From assembly GCA_003427395.1 (NCBI GenBank), contig BFEA01000038.1, forward strand, positions 1,946,005 through 1,977,334: a stretch of DNA of 31,330 nucleotides, given 5' to 3'. Positions within the stretch are counted from its first letter, which is position 1, and the number at the start of each line of letters is the position of its first letter. The notes beneath the pieces are model-generated. The model did not search any database. It saw only the letters and a list, made by a program, of their open reading frames with translations, and had not been told where the DNA came from. This document shows, in pieces, positions 1 to 10,034 of this stretch. Position numbers and translations under genes: made by a program. Origin of the DNA: Chara braunii (Eukaryota; Streptophyta; Charophyceae; Charales; Characeae).

Positions 1-459
1 GGTGTTGAGAAATGGAACGTTTTTTTTTTTTTTTCTTAGTTTTTTCTTAGTCATCCGATTGCAAAATGAGTTTTCTTCCTTTTTCGGGGAATCTACGCGG
101 GATGCACAAAAATGAGTTATAATTGCACTATGGGCCAAGATGCAGTTTCAAATTGCAGTTCGGGCGATGTATACAACTTAGCTTTCTGGCCAGGTAGGGT
201 GCCAGAAGTGCAATTGCGAACTGTATCTTGCCCCATATGACTCTACTCAAGCTACCCCTTTTTTTTGTCTTGGAAAGTAGAATCTGCGCGAGTTTTTTTG
301 GCAGTGAACGAGCATTCTCTTCCCCGACTCCCGTTAGACATGGCGCGGCCACTTCGGAAAAAAGTGGCGGAGTGGTTTAAATGTACATTGTACACTGAAT
401 AGAGACATTGAGTACTTGTCTAAAGGCAAAAAATAATCCCCCGTCCAGTGCGTCTATTG
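1..459. other. Unassigned DNA left of the first SINE
   Basis: No gene is supported here. The short open frames have no recognisable motif. The stretch holds T-runs near 19-34 and ordinary mixed sequence, and ends at the poly(T) of the SINE copy that begins at 460. Confidence 0.5.
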
Positions 460-606
460 TTTTTTTTTTTTTTTTTTTTTTTTTTTTGGTAAAACCGAAA
501 ATCCTGCTAGGAGAGGTGATAAGAGCATCTCCCCCTAGCAGGTTTCCTGGTTGCTCCAATCTATTGGTGGGGAGCTGCACCTGCTGGAAACCGGGTATAG
601 TGTCCC
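460..606 (-). mobile_element. SINE copy 1 with poly(A) tail and 3' hairpin
   Basis: This is a minus-strand short retroposon. Read on the minus strand it starts GGGACACTATACCC, continues through the family core (CCAGCAGGTGCAGCTCCCC, then CACCAATAGAT) and ends in a poly(A) tract, seen here as T at 460-487. Near its 3' end is a hairpin with left arm 503-511 (CCTGCTAGG) and right arm 534-542, and a loop containing GATAAGAGCAT. The same core recurs at 7900, 19627, 20127, 20320, 28257 and, diverged, at 29090. The tail, common 5' end and dispersed copies support a SINE. Classical pol III A and B boxes are not obvious. I see no clear target duplication. Confidence 0.8.
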
Positions 607-734
607 ATCTTACATCAAGCAAATACTCAAAGGATTAACTGCACAGGGGTATTGCTAGGGAGCGCCTGTGAGCATTAATTGTTCTGGATTCCAGAGGATT
701 GACTGAACAGGTCATTTGAAGGGGGAGAACCTCT

Positions 735-1612
735 TCATTTGATACCAGGCGCCAGAGAGCTACTGATGCTCACCAGTTCCCCCCCTCTCTCCCTCCTTTT
801 TTCTCTCCAACTGTACTCGTTTCTTGTATTTTCTGCCTTTCCGCTGCTGGTCGACTTTGTAGTTTCTATAGTTCTTCTGAAACATTTGGGTGTCCTCTCG
901 CTGGTCACCAACCTTTCCCGTGGGGGCACTTGAGGGTTGGTGGTTGTCTTACTGTCCTGAAGCCCTTGCACCCTTTTCGCTGGTCACCATACCATGCATT
1001 CTCAACTATTGCCAGGGTGTTGGGGGGGAAATCTGATGGGGAGCGGAGGGGCATTGTCGATTCTAAGTCTGTCCAATTGTTGAAAACTAGCCCATAGTCC
1101 CTTTGTAATATTCCCTTATTCCCCTCGTCTATTCCCTGCCCATTCTCCATACTCTTACCCTCCCATTTTACCGATGTCATTCATCCTCCTTGTTCACTCC
1201 CCAGCCATTCTCTACTGAAGGCATCAATTTTCATTTGGATTTTTAAAGTGTCCTTTAGGATGGTCAGTTTCTCTACTACATCCTGCCACCTTGATTGCAA
1301 TTCTGTTTGTATGTGTGATTGTTTCCGGTCCTTCCACCCTCAGCATGTCTATGGCCAGATACATATTTTCCACCACAGTGTCCACAGGATAACTCGTCTG
1401 CCAAGCTGAAACATATTGGTCTGGAATCGCTTGACTGGCTTTGGGGCTAGTTCCCTGTGAGTATTACCCTCCACCATCAGGGCCAATCCTCCTCTCATAC
1501 TGTTTTCTTTCATATCCGGTGCCACCATCGCCAGGTGAGGACTGCTCCCGGTGTCGAGTGCATCGGCTCCCGCCTTTTTTGCAAAAGGCGAGAGCCCTGC
1601 CGACCATGTCAC
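735..1612 (-). pseudogene. Weak coding relic, possibly LINE ORF1-like
   Basis: The minus strand has two successive frames (1349-1612 and 905-1180) and a third (735-971) that together read like broken protein. Between them, in a shifted frame around 1200-1330, is a coiled-coil-like stretch (SRWQDVVEKLTILKDTLK). Its style loosely resembles the stretch upstream of the endonuclease in the LINE at 11206-11499, which is why ORF1 of a related LINE is suggested. No zinc knuckle, endonuclease or reverse transcriptase motif is visible. It could equally be non-coding. Confidence 0.2.
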
Positions 1613-1744
1613 ACAGGAGTTAAAACAAAAACAAAATCATGAGACAACTTGGGAATGACGCAAAATAACCCCGTGAACCACCGAGACGGGCGCGGTCATG
1701 TCGTCCCTTCGCCGTTCTAGCCGGGTGCGCTAATTGTACTTTCT

Positions 1745-1818
1745 GCGGTCCCGTACGACAGGATGGGCATCCGCAAGGCACAACTTACCTTCCCTAAGGG
1801 GCTGTCACCACCCTTAGG
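1745..1818 (-). repeat. Hairpin-bearing block, copy 1 (homologous to 18880-18953)
   Basis: On the minus strand this reads CCTAAGGGTGGTGACA, then CCCCTTAGG, then GGTAAGTTGT and a stretch containing CCTGTCGT. The first and second parts form an 8-bp perfect stem (CCTAAGGG with CCCTTAGG). The same order occurs on the plus strand at 18880-18953, about three quarters identical by eye. GGTAAGTT matches a 5' splice-site consensus in both. It is probably part of a repeated element (LTR or leader) whose limits I cannot set. Confidence 0.55.
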
Positions 1819-3230
1819 GGCGCTGATTTCCTAAGTACGAAGCACACGTCGGTCGATTATGACTGTATCAACCAAGAGTAAAACCCTCAACTCAATCCTA
1901 GTTCCTTAGACACATAGCCAAAATAAATTTATAACAGCCACACATATTTACATAAAAAGAAAATCAACCGTAGTTGATAGGAATGTATATCCAATCTAAA
2001 ATCATAACCGGAAAAATTTGAATCATCATTTGATACATTTAATAACACGACATCAAAATAAAATCTGACCACCTTAGGTCGAACTTGATAAAAACAAGCA
2101 TATAACGACCAACGAGAAGTTGACTCCGATAACAACCTCGATGCAACCGACAAGGTAGTCGGCTGCCTTGGTCTTAACTTGATTAGGTGTGTTGTCAAAG
2201 TCATTCATTCCAACCTATCTTCGACCTAAGACCATACACGCATACACACATCTCTATACATTCCCAATCTTCTTGGATGACAAGCTGCCTTGCGGATGAT
2301 TCTTGATCAGGCGCATAACTTGAAGTGTTGCATGTCTCTCTCTCTAGGAAGTGGTCTGGGTACTCTTCGCCCGAGCACAAAGCTCGGATCTTAGAAGTCG
2401 GGCTGTCTCCACCGAATCGGCAAAGTAACCCTCCGTAAAATGGTCCACTCTGGGTCGATAATAGGGTCGACTCCTGAAGCAACGAACCCCCGCCCCAGAC
2501 GCTCCTTAGAGTAGAGGATGTGTTCACCGCAAATATATTTTAATTGTTCTTATTTCTCATAAGTTCAGGGTAACTTGGACAAAGAAAGTTAGAGGAGATT
2601 GAAAATGAGAATCATTTGGACAGGTATAGGTAGATAAGGTCATTCGGATATAATGGGTCAATCCTCGGGAAAAGACCAAGTCCATTTGACATTATCTGCT
2701 TTATTTGAATCGAATTTATTTTATGACACTCACTAAATTAATCTTTTTCAAAACAATAAATCCTATTGAGTCTTGACAAGTAGACATGTGGAAGGTAGAA
2801 AGAAAACAATATTTTTTATCATCCCATGTAGAGACAATCAACCTCCTTTGCAAGCATTGTTCTACCTACCTGCGCAACACGCAAAGACAACAAGTTCAAA
2901 AGAAAATCGGCACAATTTCATACTCAAGTTTCCTTCCATTCACATGTGAATACACATTTCCTTTTCCTTTTCAATGAACATTCAATAAATAGGGTCAAGA
3001 AAGTGTCGGTTGACACAGGTGTGAAGGAAAATCTGAATCATCCAGCTGACCTTGAGTGAAGGTTAAAGCGACTCACTCAAAAAAATCGAGTAAATCCCAA
3101 TCAAATAAAAATGACCGACGCACAACTCCACGAGTTGTGACCTTCCACAAAAGTTGGTCCACATCCTCTGTCAAGTACTCAAATGAGCAGAGATTAGACA
3201 AAAAAAAAAAACCTCAAGCGAGATAGCTCT
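1819..3230. other. AT-rich unassigned DNA
   Basis: There is no recognisable gene. The short minus-strand frames at 1929-2204 and 2201-2527 have no domain motif. This may be the continuation of the element that carries the hairpin block at 1745-1818, but I found no convincing second copy of this part in the window. An A-run lies at about 3200-3211. Confidence 0.4.
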
Positions 3231-3549
3231 CCATGAGGGTGTTCCCACCGATGAGTTTTTACGTGGTCCCAATGTCCAAAACTGATCCCTGCTTAGACCG
3301 GTCACAACGTCCCGGGCTGTTCCAACACACGACAACTCTTAAGGATTGTCCCAACTGCACTTCAATCAACAACAATACTTTCCAACCAACCGCAAGTCTA
3401 CGCTGCCTCCAATCAGCACGTCCGCTCAGAAGAGCCACACCAACATGCATGTCCCGTTCTCAAAAGCAATCTCATCTAGTCCCAAAATGGGTCCTAGGCA
3501 ATCCCGCGTCGCTGCCGCACCGCTAAATGGTCCTTGAAAAAATTAAAAA

Positions 3550-4058
3550 AGTTTGTACTGTGGATTCCAAAGAAATAACAGCGGTCCTCCGGTGCCAGAT
3601 GCCGCAAGTGTCGACACCTCAACAGACACACCACCAATGTCGCGCGGCCAAAATGTTACCACCGCCGTCTAGAAACACAGTAGTAAAAAAAAAAAAAAAA
3701 AAAAACAATCAGCCGCGTACCTCAAAAATAAATGCGGGACTGCCACTCACCACGCCTTCAAAACCGGTACTACAATTGTTCAGCAGCACCGCCACCTGCT
3801 TGCACACCACAGAAGGGCCTACAGTGCCACAAAGTTTTGGCAACACTGCCCCTTAAAAACAGTGCCGTCAACGCACCAAAAATTTTACAGCATGTCCCAA
3901 TTGAAAATGTCGTCGTTGTCGTGCCGCCGATCAAACAACACCTCCCCCTTGAAATAAGCAGTGTCGTTCAGCCTGCACTCCGACGACACAATCCCACTGG
4001 AAAAAAAAAACACAACACCGATGTGGCGACACGTCGTTGGCACAACCCCACTAACATG
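3550..4058 (+). repeat. Degenerate repeat field, about 48-bp period
   Basis: Around 3816-4058 successive units begin with CAGTGCCRYMAA-like sequence and end near CCCMMTTGAAAA. In one plus-strand frame they give four 15-16-residue units of similar pattern, ending LATLPLKN, LQHVPIEN, IKQHLPLEI and LRRHNPTGK. The 3550-3815 part looks like an older extension. An A-run (3686-3705) interrupts it. The plus-strand open frame 3732-4415 (227 codons) is probably a by-product of the 48-bp period being divisible by three. Downstream of 4058 it has no recognisable feature. Confidence 0.4.
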
Positions 4059-4415
4059 GAGGTGTTGCCTACCACATTGCCACAAACTGGCCTAGGGCAT
4101 TCGCTCCACATAGAGCAACATCACCTCCTCTTAATTTTCCAACTCCTCAAGCTTGTTCTCCAACCTGCAGACCTCATCCAACTTGCTTTTCCAAACCCTC
4201 TTCCAGCATACCTCCAACACTCCTGCAGTTGCATCATCGCTGCCTTAAAGCTCCTTCAAGGATCACTGTATACCCCTGACCTCATGCGAGGCCACGGCTT
4301 CAGTGTGCCTCTGCCTGGGCTAGCCCCTCTTGATATAGTCATGGAGGAGAGAAACATGCGTCACTTCAGTTATGGGTTCATGTATTTCTTTCTCCGTTTC
4401 AACTCTTGCAGTTAA

Positions 4416-4815
4416 GTTCGGAAATCGCTTTGTAATTACCACTTGTCACCTTTTGTTTACTTCCTCTGCTAAAATCATGGAGCTCAAGTTGTTGTAGATT
4501 CATATTGACACCCATAACTTTCATTTTTTAGATCTGGTTAGCCTCATGCATATATACACAGGGGGGGACCCCCCAGTTTCAGCTCTTGGGTAACAGGTCC
4601 AAGACTGAAATTAGGCTTCGGGGGTGAAATTTTATATTTTTTTGGTTTTTTTTTTGCCTGTTTTTGTCTTACTTCAAGGTTGTTGTGTACCAAATTTGGT
4701 CTCATTTAGAGCATTGGAATTTCCTCTGATAAGACAATTTCCAGAAACGCTGAAAATTCTGAAAATTCGTTGAATCAAAAAATGTCATTCAAGTGCACTT
4801 TGCCTTACTATTTCA

Positions 4816-4847
<32 letters not shown>

Positions 4848-5700
4848 CTAATGGTTTGTTAATATGCTGTGCACTCTATGGAATGATGCAATTTTTGGTT
4901 AAAAAGGGCTTCTGATTTTCTTATAAATAGCATTAAAAAAACGCTGAAATTTTGGGTCTCCGTTAACCGCCTCTCATACCATGGTGATGGCTTCAAGCAA
5001 CCTCATGACGATTTGGAGCAATGGTCAAAAGTAGCCCCTCTTTCAAAATTTGAGGCTAGCTCAGTCCCTATGAAGTTTGACCTTCAATTGGTCCTTCCAT
5101 GGCCTCAATTCAAGGAAGAATGGTCACGACTATGCTCCCCATATATATAAAAAATCAGCAACCAATAGTTGCTGCTAAGTTTCCTGGCAGCCATTGGCTG
5201 CCTTTTCCTTGCCCGACGCTCGTTCTAACAGGTGTCAGCTAAGTACCGAGGCTGGGAGGGGAAGAATCAACTCGTGATATGCACAAATTCAAGTATCGAC
5301 AAATCTGAGAGGGGGTGCAAAACGTAGTGCGTCTTTGTCGATTTAAAATAAATAATTCGTTTAACAAACAATTATGAAAAAATGCCCACATGTGGGCTAG
5401 GTGCCCTCCTATCCGTAAAAATAGATCCAGAGTATACAAAAATCATTTTCAGCCATGAAAAAACTATTGGCGCGAAGTGAAAAATCTGAGTTTTTCAAAA
5501 TTTTGATCCCAGGCTCATTGAAGTGTCGATATACAGATTCAACATCGAATCCACAGACAAACATGGCAACACAGCCATTCTCCCTTCCTCCCATACCCGT
5601 TTGAAATACAGACTGAAGATTAAATCCAAAAGCAGCAAGCTGCCTTTACTCCTTTAGGGGGCACAACGAGAATGCACCTCCTCCTAAAACATGGGGAGAC
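4416..5700. other. Unassigned DNA with homopolymers
   Basis: No gene is supported. Two visible structures are a GGGGGGG-A-CCCCCC palindrome at 4561-4574 and a 29-base T-run at 4819-4847. The T-run resembles a retroposon tail, but the SINE core is not next to it. Confidence 0.45.
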
Positions 5701-5959
5701 ACATTCAAGTTACCTTGTGCTTTCACGAGTACTACCAACTTTCCAAAAAAAAGTATGACCCCCATGAAAACAGGTGTTCGGCGAGCCTCTCATCCTGTGG
5801 CCAGCAGACTCAGTCTGCTTGAGCTTGCAGGCAGGCCGGCCCCCTAACCCAACGGTTAGGCCTCTAACCCACGGTCTGACTTTCAGCCCCCACCAATCCG
5901 TCGTCGGCTCGAGCTCAACTGTGGCGTAGCGATAGGACCGGGTTAAGTCTCCCTCCCCC

Positions 5960-6025
5960 ATCTGAGGCTCGAACGGGTGTCTGGTCTGATAGGTCAAAGC
6001 ATCGACGTCCAAACCGCCAGACTTG
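5960..6025 (-). pseudogene. tRNA-like relic or tRNA-derived SINE head
   Basis: On the minus strand TGGCGGTTTGG (6009-6019) resembles a pol III A box, and CCCGTTCGAGCC (5966-5977) matches a B box (GGTTCGANNCC) well. The spacing of about 35-45 bases is tRNA-like. I could not fold a convincing anticodon arm or acceptor stem. It lies just beyond the 3' end of the decayed LINE and next to a (TAA)n tract, so a tRNA-derived SINE inserted there is plausible. Confidence 0.35.
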
Positions 6026-6056
6026 GAGTTAAAGTCCTGCAAGCATACATGCAAAA

Positions 6057-6076
6057 AATAATAATAATAATAATAA
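6057..6076. repeat. (TAA)n microsatellite
   Basis: About six to seven AAT units follow an A-run. It sits between the LINE remnant and the tRNA-like segment and may mark a retroposon tail. Confidence 0.8.
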
Positions 6077-6129
6077 AAAGTAGGCAAGTTTGTTTTCCTA
6101 TGTTGCAGTCGTGAATCCAACGCGGCCAT

Positions 6130-7893
6130 TATTTTTGGACCACCGAGGCTCTAAATCGCGCGGTTGGTGCTATTAGGTAGGACGGTTCTAGATTTAGTGC
6201 TCCAATAGTTGCATGACGTTGCAGCTTTGGCAAAAGTAAAGTATCGCTAGTTACCACCGTCATTGCTGGGGATTCATGGTCCCCTCTCCATAGGAAGGTT
6301 GCCACTTGTCTTCGCAACACTTTTTGTACTTCTTTACTTAGGGGCCATATTAGCGACTTCTACCAAAGTGCCGCGAATACCACATTATTTATCACCAGAG
6401 CTCGCCTCAATAATGACGTATGCTTCCCTTTCCATGTTGCCATTTTTCGCACAGCAGGTCCAAAAACCCTCATTCGTCGTTAGAAGTTGGGCGGCCTTCT
6501 GCTGTCATTTGGACCCCTAGGACTCTGGTTGTTGCGCCTTTGTCTAGCCAATTAATTTTTGACTTTTCCGGTATCCTCCCTCCTTTGAATGTAATCACCA
6601 TCCTTGTTTTTTTTTTCCCTAGTTTACGGCCATGTCTGAAACTTTTTTAAAAAAAATCCATTAACTTACGAATTTCCTCCAAGTTCTTTTGTGTAGCTGC
6701 TATCATTATTGTCATATCATCTGCAAAGAGAGAGCAGATTGAGATTGTTTCCTCAGGGATGACTGTCATCTCAGGTGCGAGACTGCCATTAAGTTGAACT
6801 TTTGTAGTTGCATTCCTATGCAGTATTGTTACCCACCTCCTGAAAACCGACCCGAAGTTCATGTGGAGACATTTGTCGAGAAAGAACCAGTCTAAATAGA
6901 CCTTTTCAAAGTCAATGAAGATTATGACCGCGTTTTGATTGGTTTGTTAGGTTATCTTAAGAACTTCTTTGACCAAGATGATATTTTCTTGGATGTTCCT
7001 GTTCTGGATGAAGCTTGTCTATGTAGGATGAATAATGTTTTCCATCACCATCATTCGGTTTGCTAGACATCTTGTATACTACCGTCAGGAGTGTTGTGGG
7101 TCGATAGTTTCTAATGTTCATTTCGTCTCATTTTTTGTACAGTAAAGTCAGAACTTCCTGGCCCACCAACTCCCTTATTTCCCCTGTTTGCCACGGCTGG
7201 CGATAGTATCTCATGAGGTCATCATCCGATACATTCCACATGGTTTCCCAATTTTTTTTTGGGAAATCGTCGATGTCTAGCATTCTCTCCTTTTCCATAT
7301 GCATCAACATCGTCCATACCTCTTCTCTAGAGAGTGGGACCTTGAGATTGTCCCTTTGTTGTTGTGAAAGACGGCGTTGGAGTGGACTGAGAAAGTCCTC
7401 CACCTCTTTCATGTGCTCTTCTCCCCCTGGATCTGCAATATGGGAGGAAAAAAGGTCCTTAAAGAAGTCTCTTGCAATCTTGACGTACTGTGGGGTGGAA
7501 AGACCGGGGAAGTCTTCGTGTGCCTAGGGGTTCATCAACTCTTTTATCGGTGTTCTTCTTATTCTGACTTTGGCCATATTGAAGAAAATAGTGTTCATTG
7601 TTGCCTCCATTCAGTGTTTTGTTAATTTTTCTCTGATTCGTGTTCCATTCCATCTGTGTTTTGCAAAGTCCATGAGTTTTTCTTTTAGCTCTGCCACCTG
7701 TGTGGCCTGATTATCAGTTTGGGTGTGGTCTTCTAGCTGTTGGATTTGGTTTAGCACAGTCATTTTTTGTTCATTTTTGTGTGACGCCTAACATTTTGAA
7801 TAGTCTTTGCATTTTTTTGCTAGAAAGAATAAACAATTATTAAACCAGGTTATTTCTGATTCTATTGCTGCATTTCTCGTTTGTCAGTAAGAT
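6130..7893 (-). pseudogene. LINE ORF2, reverse transcriptase part (broken)
   Basis: On the minus strand the RT landmarks appear in order. They are a helical linker (LNQIQQLEDHTQTDNQ), a pre-RT segment (7412-7128), the NYRPTTLLTVVYKM block just after an in-frame TGA at 7128-7130, IQENIILVKEVLKI, motif A as FIDFEKVY, FLDKCLHMNFGSVFRRW, and motif C as FADD (within 6647-6862). The sequence between motif A and motif C jumps from NGSLAPEMTV straight to ETISICSLFADD, so the usual RGVRQGCPLSP block is deleted. Downstream, RRQVATFLWRGDHESPAM is typical post-RT LINE sequence. This enzyme would copy LINE RNA at a nicked chromosomal target. Stops, frameshifts and the deletion make it dead. Confidence 0.85.
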
Positions 7894-7899
7894 CATACG
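7894..7899. repeat. Candidate target-site duplication, left copy
   Basis: CATACG occurs here and again at 10029-10034. Between them is a 2129-bp block, and on both sides LINE coding resumes. Six bases is short for a LINE-mediated duplication, but both copies sit exactly at the boundary between LINE and non-LINE sequence. Confidence 0.55.
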
Positions 7900-8046
7900 G
7901 TTTTTTTTTTGTTTTTTTTTTTTTTGGTGAAAACAACCCAAGTAAATGCTAGTGGTGCTGATAAGAGCAAACACCACTAGCATGCTCGGGGAGGCTCCAT
8001 CTATTGGTGGGGAGCAGCACCTGCTGGAAATCGGGTCTAGCGTCCC
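7900..8046 (-). mobile_element. SINE copy 2, at the poly(A) end of the 2.1-kb insertion
   Basis: On the minus strand it starts GGGACGCTAGACCCG, carries the core CCAGCAGGTGCTGCTCCCC plus CACCAATAGATGGAGC, and ends GGGTTGTTTTCACC followed by poly(A). The 3' hairpin is perfect over 12 bp: ATGCTAGTGGTG at 7946-7957 pairs with CACCACTAGCAT at 7972-7983. The 14-base loop contains GATAAGAGCA. This is the best preserved copy in the window. Confidence 0.85.
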
Positions 8047-8668
8047 TTAACAGTTATGAATCATGTCACCGCGCCACGTGTCAATCCTGCAAAAGGCCAT
8101 GCACAATCAGCCGGACCAACACGCGACACTCTATAACCTGATGAGCAGCATTGATTGCCCTTTGCTGAGGGGATTAACTACTCATCTCTATAAAAATCAG
8201 ATACCCACTCTGAAACCCTTATCATCCGCTATTCACTGTTTGCAACGCCATAACGGGGAGGGGTATTTGGAGTGAGAGACTACAAATTATATTATAAGAT
8301 CACCTGCCCGAGTGTCCCCCCCAAGCTTTAAGATCCTCAAATCCACTAAAACAAGGAGGCACCAGTGTGCCACGTAGCCGAACGCAACAATTTCACTTAG
8401 GCAATCCTGATACCTATCCGTACTGCGCCTTTCTGCACCTTTCTGCGCCGCCACGTTGCAAAAGTAGTTTATTACAGAATCTCCATATGCCCCCACAATC
8501 CTTGTAGTCAGTGGATAAGCCAAGATCTCTCACCACATCACAAGTAAAACAGATACTCAAATCAAGGAACAAAGTCATATCAGATTACCTACAACAGCCT
8601 CCCCCCACGATCCTCACAGTCCGTAAGCGCACATTAGACAGGGAGCATCGATGCAATTAAAGTGCTGC
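8047..8668. other. Unassigned part of the 2.1-kb insertion
   Basis: This lies between the SINE core and the 3' end of the open frame. In the minus-strand transcript model it would be 3' untranslated sequence. No gene or clear repeat is visible apart from a local ACCTTTCTGC repeat near 8420-8450. Confidence 0.4.
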
Positions 8669-9754
8669 CTATCCTACCGCTTCCCGCCACCATCCCTCCC
8701 CCCACATCCTCGCGCCGTCTTCCTGTTCACCACACATCCCAATCACCCAACCCTCTCGCCCCTGACCCCGATCGTTCCCCACGGTAAGTAGAAGAGAAAA
8801 CAGGATAGGAAGAGAAGAGAGGGGGGAAAGAAACAGGCGAATCACACTTACTTCCCAACGAATACCATCGCCATGTTTGTTATTGTTGCAGGTTTTATTA
8901 TTGCATGCCATGTGATTGTTGTTGTTGTTTTTGTCAGCAAGACCCTCATCTTTCGTAGCTGCATCGTCAACAGTGGAGCTACAATCGCAAAGGTCGTCCA
9001 CGGTATCGTCGTCGTCGTCATCGTGAAATCGCTCGTCGATCTCACCACACGGACCCCGCCCCTCCTCGAAGCCCTTGCAACCGCGCCACATCAGCGCATT
9101 CGACCGTAGCCGATCCGCGAGTCCCACGCAAGGGGGCGGCCCCTCTTCCAACCCCCATGCATCATGAGCCTGCCATTGCTGAACACAACCTTGATTACTC
9201 AATGGTGTCGCAGCTATAGATAGTGATGTTATCGTCATAGATGTCATAATTGGCAATATAACCGTATTAACCACTGTTGATGTGGTTGTGGTCGATGACA
9301 GTGTTGTTATTGTCATGGTTGATGAAATTGATGTTGTTGATGATGTTGACGATGGTGTTGCTGCTGTCGATGTTGTCCATGTCTCAGTATCCGGCGGACC
9401 ACTCGCGTGTGTCCTCGCTAGAAGGCCAACAAACATGTCTTTGACCTGCTGCAGCATCTCAATGCAGTCGTAGAAGACGGCAATCGCCCGCGCTCTGTCA
9501 ATCGCATCCCGTTGTCGAAAAGAGATCTATTCATAAAGCTCCTCTTCCCACCCATTGCAGGTCTCCTCTCCCTCTAGCAGAACATCATATGGCAGATCGC
9601 CATGCGCTTGACACAGCGCCGCGTACATCTCCTCCAACTGCTGTTTGTAAATTATTACAATAGACAGTGCGGACACTTCCACCTCAACCTGCAGGTCAAG
9701 AGAGGTTCCCCGCAGCCCCCCATGAAGCGAAGTCTCCATGCCCTCCCCAATCAT
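8669..9754 (-). pseudogene. Unrecognised protein, one in-frame stop; poly-Asp and poly-Asn tracts
   Basis: From an ATG at 9754 the minus-strand frame runs 75 codons to a TAG at 9527-9529, then stays open in the same frame to a stop at 8669. That gives about 360 codons with a single break. The N-terminal part reads as ordinary protein (KQQLEEMYAALCQAHG, then DRARAIAVFYDCIEMLQQV after the stop). Next come a Thr/Ser-rich tract, a six-Asp run, and Asn-rich runs (KNNNNNHMACNNK). The repeats come from GTT/GTC trinucleotides on the plus strand. GAA|GTAAGT at about 8851 could be a splice donor, after which the reading looks less protein-like. I recognise no family. It could be a retrocopied host gene fragment. 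Confidence 0.4.
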
Positions 9755-10028
9755 TACTCATAATATTGAAGTTGTCGCTACTAAACGTCAACGTGTCAAC
9801 AGTTCCACGGTTAGCGTCACCCCTGTCATCGTGTCGCAGGACACCTGCATCACCAACAGCAGGCGCCACGTGGCAAAACACCACGCGCGTCTGCCGGACG
9901 CTCGTACAGGCCTAGCGCCCGAAGGACCTCCCCCGGGCACCAGTCGAGCTGGCAGCCCGGGCCTTGCCGGACTGGCGGTAACGGGGCGCTAGCGCTAGCA
10001 CAGCCTCACCAATGGTCGCTCGACCCCC
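9755..10028 (-). other. GC-rich 5' part of the 2.1-kb insertion
   Basis: This lies upstream of the ATG in the minus-strand model. It contains a GCTAGCGCTAGC palindrome (about 9990-10001) and GCCACGTGGC at about 9864-9873, a G-box/ABRE-like core in plants. Another minus-strand frame (9884-9696) overlaps the start of the open frame. Whether this is 5' untranslated sequence or a further broken exon is unclear. Confidence 0.35.
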
Positions 10029-10034
10029 CATACG
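10029..10034. repeat. Candidate target-site duplication, right copy
   Basis: CATACG, matching 7894-7899. On its right the LINE endonuclease C-terminal region begins at once (minus strand GPGYYKLNTTLLKKNQF, then KAYIRDV). Confidence 0.55.

Larger units (their letters stand above)
7900..10028 (-). mobile_element. 2.1-kb composite retroposon inserted in the LINE
   Basis: On the minus strand this block begins GGGGGGTCGAGCGACC, carries a sense open frame (9754-8669), then about 600 bases without a gene, then a SINE core, and ends in a poly(A) tract (T-runs 7901-7925 on the plus strand) flush against the CATACG repeat. Poly(A) end, sense ORF and flanking repeat together suggest reverse transcription of a host or chimeric transcript by LINE machinery, with the SINE as its 3' end. 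The alternative is that the SINE inserted separately at the edge of an older insertion. Confidence 0.5.

Noticed and set aside
460-606. The repeated hairpin-bearing family as a MITE (DNA transposon)
   Set aside because: Copies have a poly(A) tail at one end only, a shared GGGAC 5' end, and no terminal inverted repeats. The inverted repeat is internal, near the 3' end.
8873-9473. Plus-strand valine/aspartate-rich ORFs at 8873-9109 and 9282-9473
   Set aside because: They are the complement of the trinucleotide-repeat region of the minus-strand frame and give low-complexity valine-rich peptides.
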